A stretch of 8,173 nt of DNA from RGIG5612 sp963599255. Its GTDB lineage: Bacteria; Bacillota; Clostridia; Lachnospirales; Lachnospiraceae. Made by a program: the position numbers and the translations under genes. Position 1 is the first letter of the stretch; each line of letters opens with the position of its first letter. This document shows positions 1 through 6,775 of the stretch, in pieces. The notes under the pieces were generated by a model. That model was given only the letters and a program-made list of their open reading frames with translations. It was not told where the DNA came from and did no database searches. The stretch lies in the NCBI GenBank assembly GCA_963599255.1, contig CAVBWS010000064.1, positions 1 to 8,173 of the forward strand, in the 5' to 3' direction.

Positions 1-81
1 TTCGAACAGTGGCTGCTACGCCGAGGTTCACGGCAGATAAAGCAAACTGACAACTCTTTTATAATCGGAGAAGTTGTACAT
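1..81. other. upstream flank of rqcH, no gene assigned
   Basis: This stretch stays open in the rqcH frame but does not resemble the family's N-terminus, so I leave it non-coding. A perfect TATAAT occurs at 60-65, but a transcript from it would begin at about base 72, inside the ribosome-binding site, and no TTGACA-like element sits 16-18 bases upstream. The real promoter is probably outside the window. Confidence 0.4.
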
Positions 82-1878
82 ATGGCATTTGACGGAAGCA
101 TAGTTCATATACTTACTCAGCAGCTGCAGGAGGAACTGACAGACGGACGCATTGTTAAGATTGCTCAGACTGAGAAGGACGAACTCTTTCTTACAATAAA
201 AAAGGACGGGACTCAGAAGAGATTGTTGATCTCTGTTAATCCGTCTCTTCCTGTGATTTATATAACCAACACATCTAAACAGGCGCCGCTGCAGGCTCCT
301 GCATTTTGTATGCTTTTAAGAAAGCACCTAACCAACGGGCGTATTATAAGCATTTGCCAGCCCTCTATGGAGCGGATCATTGATTTCGAAATAGAACATT
401 TTAGTGAGATGGGAGACATCTGCAGGAAAACTCTGACCATCGAACTGATGGGCAAATACAGCAATATTATTTTCCGTGAAGGTACCAGGATCATTGATTC
501 TATTAAGCATGTCTCCGCATTGGTAAGTTCAGTTCGCGAGGTTCTGCCGGGACGGGAATATTTTATTCCGTTTAGTGAGGATAAAATCAATCCGTTTAAC
601 ACCTGCCTTGAAGATTTCGAGGGCAAGGTTTTCTCTCAGGGCTCGCTCACCGCGTCAAAGGCTCTATATAGCAGTATCACTGGATTTAGTCCTATTCTCT
701 CAGAGGAGATCATGTATTTGGCCGGATTGGATTCTGACAGGCCTGCATCAAGCTTCTCTAGCGATGAGATCGGGCGGATATATGAATCCTTCTGCGGCGC
801 TATGAAGAAGCTAGAGCCGGGCTGCAGTAATCCTAATATAATTTATAAAAACGAGGAGCCGATACAATTTGCTCCTTTTCATTTCAAATTATACGAAGAC
901 CAGCAGCATACCATCGTTGACTATGCCGGTATATCGGAGCTCCTGTCAGATTATTATTCCAAGAAGCAAGCTTATACCTCAGTTCACCAGAAGACTGCGG
1001 ATCTGAGGCAGACAATACATATCTTGCTTAACAAGGATTATAAAAAGTATGACCTTCAGCTGCGGCAGATCAAGGACACGGAGAAGAAAGATAAGTTCAA
1101 GGTGTATGGAGAGCTTCTGACGGCTTACGGATATGATGCCGAGCCCGGCGCAAAATCATTCACAACTAATAACTTCTATACGGGGCAAGATATTACCATT
1201 CCCCTTGATCCCACGATCTCGGCTGTTGATAATGGTAAGAATTACTTCAAGAAATATTCCAAGCTCAAACGTACTGCCGATGCCCTGAACGAGATTGTGA
1301 TTCAGACTAAAGAAGAAATGGATTATCTTGAATCTGTCATGGTCTCTCTTGAAATGGTTCAGACGGCTGAGGATATTCAAGATCTGAAACACGAGCTGGC
1401 AGAATCCGGATATATAAAGGGTGCTAATATTTCCTCAGGCAATAAAAAGGCAGGCGGCAAGAATTCTGCCAAGTCAAGTTCCGGTAAACAGGCTCACGCC
1501 GGTAAATCTGCTCCGCTTCATTATATCAGCAGTGACGGATTTCATATGTACGTGGGCAAGAATAATTATCAAAATGAATATCTCAGTTTTAAATTAGCCT
1601 CCGGAAATGACTGGTGGTTTCATGCCAAGGACATACCCGGAAGCCATGTTATAGTTAAATGCGAGGGCGCAGAACTGACAGATAAAACATTTGAGGAAGC
1701 TGCGTCCCTGGCTGCCCATTACTGTAAGTCTGAAGGTGCCGATAAGGTGGAGGTTCAATATACTCAGAAGAAAAATCTGAAGAAGCCACCTGCTGCCAAG
1801 CCGGGATTTGTTGTGTTTAATACATATTATTCTATGGCCGCAAGCACTGACATAAAAAATATAATGGAGATAAAATAA
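82..1878 (+). CDS. rqcH: RqcH / NFACT (FbpA-like) ribosome quality-control factor
   Basis: The 598-residue product has the full bacterial NFACT layout. It opens with MAFDG, the usual start of the family, and carries the NFACT-N motif FCMLLRKHL at about 75-83. A helical/coiled-coil middle lies at about 290-440, a Lys/Ser/Gly-rich linker at about 450-476, and a C-terminal NFACT-R domain includes WWFHAKDIPGSHV at 511-523 and a KPGFVVFN segment near the end. In the known family (B. subtilis RqcH, eukaryotic NEMF/Rqc2) the protein binds stalled 50S-peptidyl-tRNA complexes in the cytoplasm and recruits tRNA-Ala to add C-terminal alanine tails that mark the peptide for degradation. Older annotations call it fibronectin-binding protein. 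The reading frame is open back to base 1, but the MAFDG start and a GGAGAAG ribosome site at 67-73 fix the start at 82. The residue at the key Asp-Arg pair is Glu97-Arg98 here. The gene is followed by a 109-base gap before argR. Confidence 0.95.
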   Translation: MAFDGSIVHILTQQLQEELTDGRIVKIAQTEKDELFLTIKKDGTQKRLLISVNPSLPVIYITNTSKQAPLQAPAFCMLLRKHLTNGRIISICQPSMERIIDFEIEHFSEMGDICRKTLTIELMGKYSNIIFREGTRIIDSIKHVSALVSSVREVLPGREYFIPFSEDKINPFNTCLEDFEGKVFSQGSLTASKALYSSITGFSPILSEEIMYLAGLDSDRPASSFSSDEIGRIYESFCGAMKKLEPGCSNPNIIYKNEEPIQFAPFHFKLYEDQQHTIVDYAGISELLSDYYSKKQAYTSVHQKTADLRQTIHILLNKDYKKYDLQLRQIKDTEKKDKFKVYGELLTAYGYDAEPGAKSFTTNNFYTGQDITIPLDPTISAVDNGKNYFKKYSKLKRTADALNEIVIQTKEEMDYLESVMVSLEMVQTAEDIQDLKHELAESGYIKGANISSGNKKAGGKNSAKSSSGKQAHAGKSAPLHYISSDGFHMYVGKNNYQNEYLSFKLASGNDWWFHAKDIPGSHVIVKCEGAELTDKTFEEAASLAAHYCKSEGADKVEVQYTQKKNLKKPPAAKPGFVVFNTYYSMAASTDIKNIMEIK

Positions 1879-1916
1879 AAAACGCGGCAAATGCTCATCA
1901 GCAATCCACAGCAGCG

Positions 1917-1929
1917 TATAATATTCATG
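1917..1929 (+). promoter_or_regulatory. candidate argR promoter -10 overlapping an ARG-box half-site
   Basis: The 109-base gap between rqcH and argR holds a perfect TATAAT at 1917-1922. It overlaps TATTCATG at 1922-1929, which matches one half of the AhrC/ArgR operator consensus known from Bacillus. The other half-site is not recognisable and no good -35 hexamer is present, so both calls are tentative. If real, this would place ArgR binding on its own promoter, the usual autoregulatory arrangement. Confidence 0.3.
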
Positions 1930-1987
1930 CACAAAATTAAGTAGCAGAATAAAGCACAAGGTTAAAATGCCTTAATCATAAAAGAAC

Positions 1988-2446
1988 ATGAAATTATCAA
2001 GACAGAATAAAATAATTGAATTAATAAACGAATATGAGATAGGAACTCAGGAGGAGCTGACCAAGAGGCTCAGAGAATCAGGATATGACACGACCCAGGC
2101 TACTGTATCTCGAGATATCAATGCGCTGCAGCTTAAGAAGGTGGCCGGTAAAAACGGACAAAAGTATGTTGTCTCTGATATAAAAACTGCAGATACCAAC
2201 AAATACAGGCGTATATTCAGCGATGGCTTAGTCAGGGTCGATCAGGCTGCAACCATTGTGGTTATTAAGACCATCTCAGGTATGGCCATGGCTGTAGCTG
2301 CCGCCCTGGATGAACTGAAATTCCCCCAGATCGTGGGATCAATCGCCGGAGATGATACGATTATGTGCGCCTGCCGCTGCGAAGATGAAGCCAAGATCCT
2401 TATTCAGGAGATACAGTACCTGCTGAATGATATAAGTAAGTCATAA
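1988..2446 (+). CDS. argR: arginine repressor ArgR (AhrC)
   Basis: The 152-residue product matches the usual ArgR length of about 150. The N-terminal winged helix-turn-helix domain (1-70) includes ATVSRDI at 38-44, the DNA-recognition segment of the family. The C-terminal domain (about 80-150) forms the hexamer and binds arginine; its signature GSIAGDDT is at 117-124, with the paired aspartates at 122-123 that contact arginine in characterised homologues. Family role: a cytoplasmic, arginine-dependent transcription factor that represses arginine synthesis genes and often activates catabolic ones. The start at 1988 fits the conserved N-terminus, but the sequence before it (AAAAGA, about 1979-1984) is only a weak ribosome site, much poorer than those of neighbouring genes. 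It lies 94 bases ahead of recN, an arrangement that is widespread in Firmicutes. Confidence 0.96.
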   Translation: MKLSRQNKIIELINEYEIGTQEELTKRLRESGYDTTQATVSRDINALQLKKVAGKNGQKYVVSDIKTADTNKYRRIFSDGLVRVDQAATIVVIKTISGMAMAVAAALDELKFPQIVGSIAGDDTIMCACRCEDEAKILIQEIQYLLNDISKS

Positions 2447-2481
2447 GCTGTGGGCTGCGATATCCCGAAGCTGCGCATTAT

Positions 2482-2496
2482 AACTATTACATAGTT
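2482..2496. promoter_or_regulatory. perfect inverted repeat in the argR-recN gap
   Basis: AACTAT and ATAGTT form perfect 6-base arms around a TAC centre. Two TATAAC sequences, at 2479-2484 and 2499-2504, flank or overlap it and could be -10 elements, although neither has a convincing -35. The position suggests an operator upstream of recN. No GAAC/GTTC-type LexA site is visible in this gap. Confidence 0.3.
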
Positions 2497-2514
2497 TTTA
2501 TAACGATAAACATG

Positions 2515-2533
2515 CCTGCTCAAGCAGGTGAGG
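2515..2533 (+). promoter_or_regulatory. recN ribosome-binding site partly inside a hairpin
   Basis: The recN ribosome site AGGTGAGG lies at 2526-2533, seven bases before the ATG, and is strong. CCTGC (2515-2519) and GCAGG (2524-2528) pair around a TCAA tetraloop, so the 3' arm covers the first three bases of that site. Two G-U pairs could extend the stem at its base. The fold could limit translation initiation; this is inference from pairing only. Confidence 0.45.
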
Positions 2534-2540
2534 AACAAAA

Positions 2541-4316
2541 ATGCTGCGAAATGTACATCTAAAAAATCTTGCATTAATTAAAGAAGCTGATATTAATCTG
2601 GGACGCGGTCTTAATATTATGACAGGTGAGACCGGTGCCGGTAAGTCCATAATCATCGGCTCTATCAATATGGCATTAGGCGACAAGGCCAGCCACTCAT
2701 TCATCAGAAATGGCGCTGATTACGGTCTGGTGGAACTGGTTTTTGACACCCATGATGAGCGAATTATGCAGCTTCTTGCATCCTATGATATACCATTTGA
2801 AGATAATCAGGTCATAATTACCAGGAAAATAACTCCGGAGTCCAGCACTGCCAAAATAAACGGTGAGACAGTTACATTATCTCGTTTAAGAGATGTTACG
2901 TCCCTTCTGGTTGATATTCATGGCCAGCATGAGCATCAGACACTGCTTAATCCTTCTAATCACCTGGCTATTATTGATGAATTTGCAGGCAGCAAAATCA
3001 CATCTATCAAGCATGAGCTGAAAGAAAATTATTCTGAATATAAGAAACTCAGAAACGAATATCGCCAATTTGCCCAGAATCCCGAGGAACTGGCCAAGGA
3101 GATATCATTTCTGGAATTTGAGATCAAAGAAATTGACGATGCTCAATTAAAAGCCAACGAGGATGTGCTGCTGGAAGCTGAATATAAGAAGCTCAGTGCC
3201 TCGCAGCAGATAAATGAAGGGCTTATGAAGCTGCGCAGTAATTTCATTGATGAGCCCGGCAGCGTAATAAACAGGCTGTCCGATGGACTCAGGGAGCTTA
3301 ATTATCTCACTACAATTGAGCCTGAATTGAAGAGTTTTCAGACACCGCTGATGGATCTGGATTCTATTGCCAAGGATTTGGGGCATGACCTGTCTCATTT
3401 TATAGACTCCCATGCCTTCGATGCCGTCAGATATAATAAGATCCACGAAAGGCTGAATGATATCAATCGTCTAAAGAGCAAATACGGCAACTCCGTTGAG
3501 GAAATATTAAATTACAGAGAAGAACTGGCAGATCAATTGGCATCAATCAAGAATTATGCCCGCAACAAGGCTTCTATTGCCGCTAAAATGGAGAAAATCC
3601 GTTCGGAGGTTAATAAGCTGGCACAAAATCTCTCTGATGAACGCAAGTCCTCTGCCCTTATTCTGAAGAATCGCATCAGTGATAATCTCAAGGATCTGAA
3701 TTTTCTTAATGTGGACTTTAGGATCAGCTTCTCTAAGGCTGATAAGATATATGAAAATGGATTTGATAAAGTGGAATTTATGATTTCAACTAATATCGGC
3801 GAGCCGGTTAAGCCCCTGGTTAAGGTGGCCTCCGGCGGCGAGCTGTCAAGGATCATGCTGGCTATTAAGGCTTCAATCGCCGATGCGGATCATACAGAGA
3901 CTCTTATATTCGACGAAATAGACACGGGCATCAGCGGCATTACGGCACAGAAGGTGGCTGAGAAGATGGCTTCCTTATGTCATGCAGAAAATGCTGCGAA
4001 TGGCAGTGCTTATCAGACAGAACAAGATGCTGCAGGTGACATCCCACAGCATCTTAACAGTCATCAATTAATATGCATTACCCATCTGCCACAGATCGCT
4101 GCCATGGCTGATACACATTTTGTAATAGAAAAATCCGTATCCGACGGCAGCACCATCTCCGGTATTAGAAAGCTTTCCGAAAATGATTCCGTACTTGAAC
4201 TAGCCCGCCTGATCAGCGGCAATATCATAACCCAGACGACACTGAAGAGCGCCGAAGAGATGAAATCTGCAGCTCAAAAGCAGTGGACTACGCCGTCCCA
4301 GCGCAGACAATGTTAA
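2541..4316 (+). CDS. recN: DNA repair protein RecN
   Basis: The 591-residue product is an SMC-like ATPase. Walker A is GETGAGKS at 29-36, followed by the RecN-typical IHGQHEHQ at 126-133, a long charged helical region (about 150-400) expected to form the coiled coil, the ABC signature SGGELS at 431-436, Walker B LIFDEID at 455-461, and the H-loop ITHLPQIAAMAD starting at 513. RecN binds DNA ends on the nucleoid and acts early in recombinational repair of double-strand breaks with RecA. It is slightly longer than characterised homologues (about 550-575). Part of the excess is a Gln/Asn/Ala-rich insertion at about 482-506, between Walker B and the H-loop. The start has a strong ribosome site. 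The last codons are Ser/Gln/Arg-rich. I see no terminator directly after the gene. Confidence 0.97.
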   Translation: MLRNVHLKNLALIKEADINLGRGLNIMTGETGAGKSIIIGSINMALGDKASHSFIRNGADYGLVELVFDTHDERIMQLLASYDIPFEDNQVIITRKITPESSTAKINGETVTLSRLRDVTSLLVDIHGQHEHQTLLNPSNHLAIIDEFAGSKITSIKHELKENYSEYKKLRNEYRQFAQNPEELAKEISFLEFEIKEIDDAQLKANEDVLLEAEYKKLSASQQINEGLMKLRSNFIDEPGSVINRLSDGLRELNYLTTIEPELKSFQTPLMDLDSIAKDLGHDLSHFIDSHAFDAVRYNKIHERLNDINRLKSKYGNSVEEILNYREELADQLASIKNYARNKASIAAKMEKIRSEVNKLAQNLSDERKSSALILKNRISDNLKDLNFLNVDFRISFSKADKIYENGFDKVEFMISTNIGEPVKPLVKVASGGELSRIMLAIKASIADADHTETLIFDEIDTGISGITAQKVAEKMASLCHAENAANGSAYQTEQDAAGDIPQHLNSHQLICITHLPQIAAMADTHFVIEKSVSDGSTISGIRKLSENDSVLELARLISGNIITQTTLKSAEEMKSAAQKQWTTPSQRRQC

Positions 4317-4342
4317 AATACTCAATAAAAATTAAAGTCTAA

Positions 4343-4360
4343 AAATTCTGTGAAATTCTG
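4343..4360 (+). repeat. AAATTCTG direct repeat upstream of the lipoprotein promoter
   Basis: AAATTCTG occurs at 4343-4350 and again at 4353-4360. The 10-base spacing puts both copies on the same face of the helix. They end ten bases before the putative -35 at 4371, a position suited to an activator, although AT-rich DNA produces such repeats by chance. Confidence 0.3.
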
Positions 4361-4370
4361 AAAATTTCCC

Positions 4371-4398
4371 TTGATGTTTTATGTTTTAGATGTATAAT
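4371..4398 (+). promoter_or_regulatory. sigma-A-type promoter for the small lipoprotein
   Basis: TTGATG at 4371-4376 and a perfect TATAAT at 4393-4398 are separated by 16 bases, so transcription would start at about 4405 with a leader of roughly 55 bases. This is the best promoter match in the window. The ribosome site AAAAGAGG (4443-4450) follows, nine bases before the ATG. Confidence 0.65.
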
Positions 4399-4406
4399 AC
4401 CCTCTA

Positions 4407-4436
4407 TTGAAACAGTCAAAACATTGAGACAATCAA
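4407..4436 (+). promoter_or_regulatory. tandem 13-bp operator-like repeats
   Basis: TTGAAACAGTCAA (4407-4419) and TTGAGACAATCAA (4424-4436) agree at 11 of 13 positions and begin 17 bases apart. Each has inverted TTGA/TCAA ends around a five-base centre. They begin at the predicted transcription start of the lipoprotein gene, where a bound repressor would block initiation or early elongation. The cognate regulator is not identifiable from the window. Confidence 0.45.
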
Positions 4437-4459
4437 TAAAAGAAAAGAGGTTTTTTGAT

Positions 4460-4693
4460 ATGAAAAAAGTTATCGCATTAGTTGCAGTACTTTGCATGGG
4501 TCTTTCAGTTGCTCTTTCAGCTTGTGGCAGCTCATCAACAGATACAGCTACAACAACAGCTGCTGAGACAACAACAGAAGCTGCTGCTGAGACAACAACA
4601 GAAGCTGCTGCTGAGGAAGATACAACAGAAGCTGCTGAGGCAGACACAACAGAAGCTGCTGAAGAAGACGCAACAGAAGCTGCTGAAGAGTAA
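4460..4693 (+). CDS. small acidic repeat lipoprotein, function unknown
   Basis: I chose the ATG at 4460 because the reading begins MKKVIALVAV and has a ribosome site at 4443-4450; an ATG 36 bases upstream would add a charged tail that spoils the signal peptide. The product is 77 residues. It has a lipoprotein signal peptide with lipobox LSAC and lipidated Cys22, so it should be anchored on the outer face of the membrane. The mature 56 residues are Gly/Ser then Thr/Glu/Ala only, with 18 acidic and no basic residues. Residues 37-76 are five octapeptides of the form xxTTEAAE. Such linkers normally join the lipid anchor to a substrate-binding or enzyme domain in clostridial lipoproteins, but here the protein stops after the linker. 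Its own promoter and terminator argue for a complete gene rather than a remnant. No homologue is recognised. Confidence 0.75.
   Translation: MKKVIALVAVLCMGLSVALSACGSSSTDTATTTAAETTTEAAAETTTEAAAEEDTTEAAEADTTEAAEEDATEAAEE
4568..4687 (+). repeat. five tandem 24-bp repeats coding the octapeptide array
   Basis: The five units encode TTTEAAAE, TTTEAAAE, EDTTEAAE, ADTTEAAE and EDATEAAE. The first two units are identical in all 24 bases, and a core of ACAGAAGCTGCTGA is kept in every unit. The lack of synonymous change points to recent duplication or ongoing homogenisation, and makes the array prone to slippage in whole codon-frame steps. Confidence 0.9.
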
Positions 4694-4721
4694 TTCAACA
4701 AGATTTTTAACTTTTATTTCA

Positions 4722-4764
4722 ACAAAAAATGAGCTGATACTTAATGTATCAGCTCATTTTTTGT
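4722..4764. terminator. bidirectional intrinsic terminator
   Basis: A perfect 19-bp stem (4722-4740 with 4746-4764) closes a TTAAT loop. The GC-containing core GAGCTGATAC is flanked by an A-run on one side and a T-run on the other, giving a U-tract on either strand. It lies 28 bases after the lipoprotein stop and 20 bases beyond the stop of the convergent secreted-protein gene, so it should terminate both. Confidence 0.92.
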
Positions 4765-4784
4765 CTATCTATGTTATTTGAATC

Positions 4785-6746
4785 TTACTCAATAACAATA
4801 ACTACTCCACTGTATTCTACGCCAGGCTCAAATGCGTCAATCTGTGTTCCGCCTGCTGTATCATAGCTCTCAAGACTATTGTCCATCGTGCAGTCTACAT
4901 AGATTGTCATGTTCTTGCCTTCTGCCGGCTTAACTGTTGCTCCGTCTGCCATTGTAAAACTGTACAGCTGTGATGTATCTGTAATGTTCCAAGTTGACTC
5001 TGCATCAACACTCATACGAACGCCCCATACAGTTTCGTAAACTTCATCATGAATAACCAGAAGCGCATCATCTTCATCGCCGTTTATTGACTTGATCTGC
5101 TCTTTCCAGTAATTGTTCCATCCGGTAAGAGTTGTTCCGGTAACCTTGCCCGTAAGCTCAGCATTTTCCAGAGAAACATCCATCTTACGCATGTAATCCT
5201 CGTGAAGGATATCGCCTGTTGCTGACATGTTCTTGAAGGTAACTGCATCGCCTGCATATTCTGCACCGTCCACAGGGTAGATTCCTGATGCCATGGTATC
5301 ATATGCGAAGAAGGACTGAACAAGAACACCCTTTCTGCTGTTAAGTTCGCAATTATCGAATGTTACCTGGCCGTTATGACAAGCGATCTCAACAATCTCG
5401 CCCTCTTCATAATCTGAAACCAGAGCATTCATCGCATCACTGCCTGAACTTGCTGTATTAGCTGATGCAGCAACGAATTCCTTGCTGGTCAGAACTATAT
5501 CCTCTGCGCAGGATGACAGATATGCATCACTGATATATGCGCTTGCTACAGAATCTGCACCGGACATATCTGCGTGGATCTTAATAGGATATGCATATGC
5601 TGCAATTATGGTCTTGCCATCAGCTGTAACTGCCGGAGACAGAAGATCAGCTGTTCCTGTGTAAGGTGCTGTAGCTGTTTCATCGGCTGCTGACAGACTG
5701 GCAACTGTAAGGGCTGCATCACGGCATACTGTAATGCCTGTGCCGCCGCTCATTATACTTGAGCCATAAACGTACATTGTGCAGCCTGCAGCGTCATAGA
5801 TTGAATATCCTGTACCTGTCTGCTCTGCGATAGAATTAACAACGTACATCGTTGTAGACGTATTATCGTAGCTTAATGCTCCCCATGAATCTGTTATAGC
5901 TGCAGAATTAAGGAACCATACATCTCCTCCCATAAGAAGAAGTGCTCTTGTGGAATGATTGATAATATAGCTGTCCTCTACAATAAGATCCGAATACTGA
6001 GTTACATTCTTATCACGAGTTGATGACGGGATATGAATGCTCGGACGGCCTGTACCATTGGATTCAACGTAAGCATTATTAACTAATAAGGATTTTCCGT
6101 TATATGCGATGCCGCAGCCGGCAGCTGTCTCGGTAGCATCCTCATCATATTTCTCGCCGTCTGCCATGTTCATGATTATAACAGAGTTGTATTTTTCTCC
6201 ATTAGGTGCATCATAAACATCTTCGTCACCGCCCAGGATGAAGGTAGTCTCCTCATCGGTAAGGCTGTTAATTACTAAGCCGGAATTGCCGACTTCATTT
6301 TCAGTGTCCCAGTCAATTGCAGAGCACTCAATGTAGAGGTTCTTAATAGCATTTGCACTGCCTATAACCGGCGCGTCCATCTCGCCTAATTCTACCTTAT
6401 AAGAGTCCGTTGCGTTATTAGTAATCGTATATCCATTATCCCCATACTCGACATACACAGCTGCACGTGATCCTAAGATATCAATTGCCTTGGTTGAATT
6501 GTCAGGCGGTCTGCTTGTGGCACTTCCGCCCATTGACGTATCAGGTGTGCCTGATGTGGCTCCGCCGGCTGATTCTCCTCCTGCCGACTCTCCGCCAGCT
6601 GATTCTCCCCCTTCAGCGCCCTGACTGTCAGCATTCTCTTCGGCTGCAGGCATATCCGCAGGCATACTTCCTGCAAATGTGGTGGCTGTCATGGCAACTA
6701 CCAGACCTGATGCGATCAAAAGCGCAAAAAACTTGTTGTTTTTCAT
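4785..6746 (-). CDS. secreted beta-helix-like protein of unknown function
   Basis: The 653-residue product begins with a classical signal peptide (MKNNKFFALLIASG..., likely cut after TFA at residue 25). A Gly/Ser/Glu/Pro-rich spacer at 27-85 contains (GGESA)3 at 46-60. The remainder is rich in Thr, Ser, Ala, Asn and Asp, with recurring short strands ending in Asn/Asp turns, for example LLVNNAYVE (220-228), LIVEDSYII (254-262), VWFLNSAAI (276-284), MYVVNSIAE (300-308), MYVYGSSIM (324-332), VTFDNCELN (461-469) and VTFKNMSAT (502-510). This pattern suggests a right-handed parallel beta-helix, as in pectin-lyase-fold enzymes and adhesins, but I see no catalytic signature. There is no LPXTG sorting motif, C-terminal anchor or repeat cell-wall domain, so release or non-covalent attachment is likely. 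A strong ribosome site (AAGGAGGGA, 6756-6764 complement) sits nine bases before the ATG. It could be an adhesin, a glycan-binding protein or a polysaccharide-active protein. Confidence 0.85.
   Translation of the reverse strand: MKNNKFFALLIASGLVVAMTATTFAGSMPADMPAAEENADSQGAEGGESAGGESAGGESAGGATSGTPDTSMGGSATSRPPDNSTKAIDILGSRAAVYVEYGDNGYTITNNATDSYKVELGEMDAPVIGSANAIKNLYIECSAIDWDTENEVGNSGLVINSLTDEETTFILGGDEDVYDAPNGEKYNSVIIMNMADGEKYDEDATETAAGCGIAYNGKSLLVNNAYVESNGTGRPSIHIPSSTRDKNVTQYSDLIVEDSYIINHSTRALLLMGGDVWFLNSAAITDSWGALSYDNTSTTMYVVNSIAEQTGTGYSIYDAAGCTMYVYGSSIMSGGTGITVCRDAALTVASLSAADETATAPYTGTADLLSPAVTADGKTIIAAYAYPIKIHADMSGADSVASAYISDAYLSSCAEDIVLTSKEFVAASANTASSGSDAMNALVSDYEEGEIVEIACHNGQVTFDNCELNSRKGVLVQSFFAYDTMASGIYPVDGAEYAGDAVTFKNMSATGDILHEDYMRKMDVSLENAELTGKVTGTTLTGWNNYWKEQIKSINGDEDDALLVIHDEVYETVWGVRMSVDAESTWNITDTSQLYSFTMADGATVKPAEGKNMTIYVDCTMDNSLESYDTAGGTQIDAFEPGVEYSGVVIVIE
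6567..6611 (-). repeat. three tandem 15-bp units coding GGESA
   Basis: Three consecutive GGESA units lie just after the signal peptide of the secreted protein. Their codons differ (for example GCT, GCA and GCC for Ala; GAA and GAG for Glu), so the peptide repeat has been kept while the DNA diverged. It probably acts as a flexible spacer. Confidence 0.85.
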
Positions 6747-6775
6747 AAAATAAAATCCCTCCTTCTGATTTTTTT

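Noticed and set aside
60..65. Perfect TATAAT as the rqcH promoter
   Set aside because: Transcription would begin inside the ribosome-binding site and there is no -35 at the right distance.
1..81. In-frame upstream extension of rqcH
   Set aside because: The frame is open, but the extra residues do not resemble the family and MAFDG with a ribosome site marks the usual start.
1594..1959. Long antisense reading frame over the 3' end of rqcH
   Set aside because: No ribosome site or recognisable protein features; it is a by-product of the conserved NFACT-R coding sequence.
2447..2540. LexA/SOS box upstream of recN
   Set aside because: No GAAC-N4-GTTC or related dyad was found in the gap.
4352..4368. 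GAAATT/AATTTC hairpin as a recN terminator
   Set aside because: The stem is only A/T-rich apart from one pair and no U-run follows.
4568..4687. CRISPR-like array
   Set aside because: The repeats are contiguous 24-bp coding units without spacers.
4339..4701. Ala/Ser/Val-repeat reading frame opposite the small lipoprotein
   Set aside because: It is the complement of the Thr/Glu/Ala repeat, has no ribosome site, and runs through the promoter and operator region.
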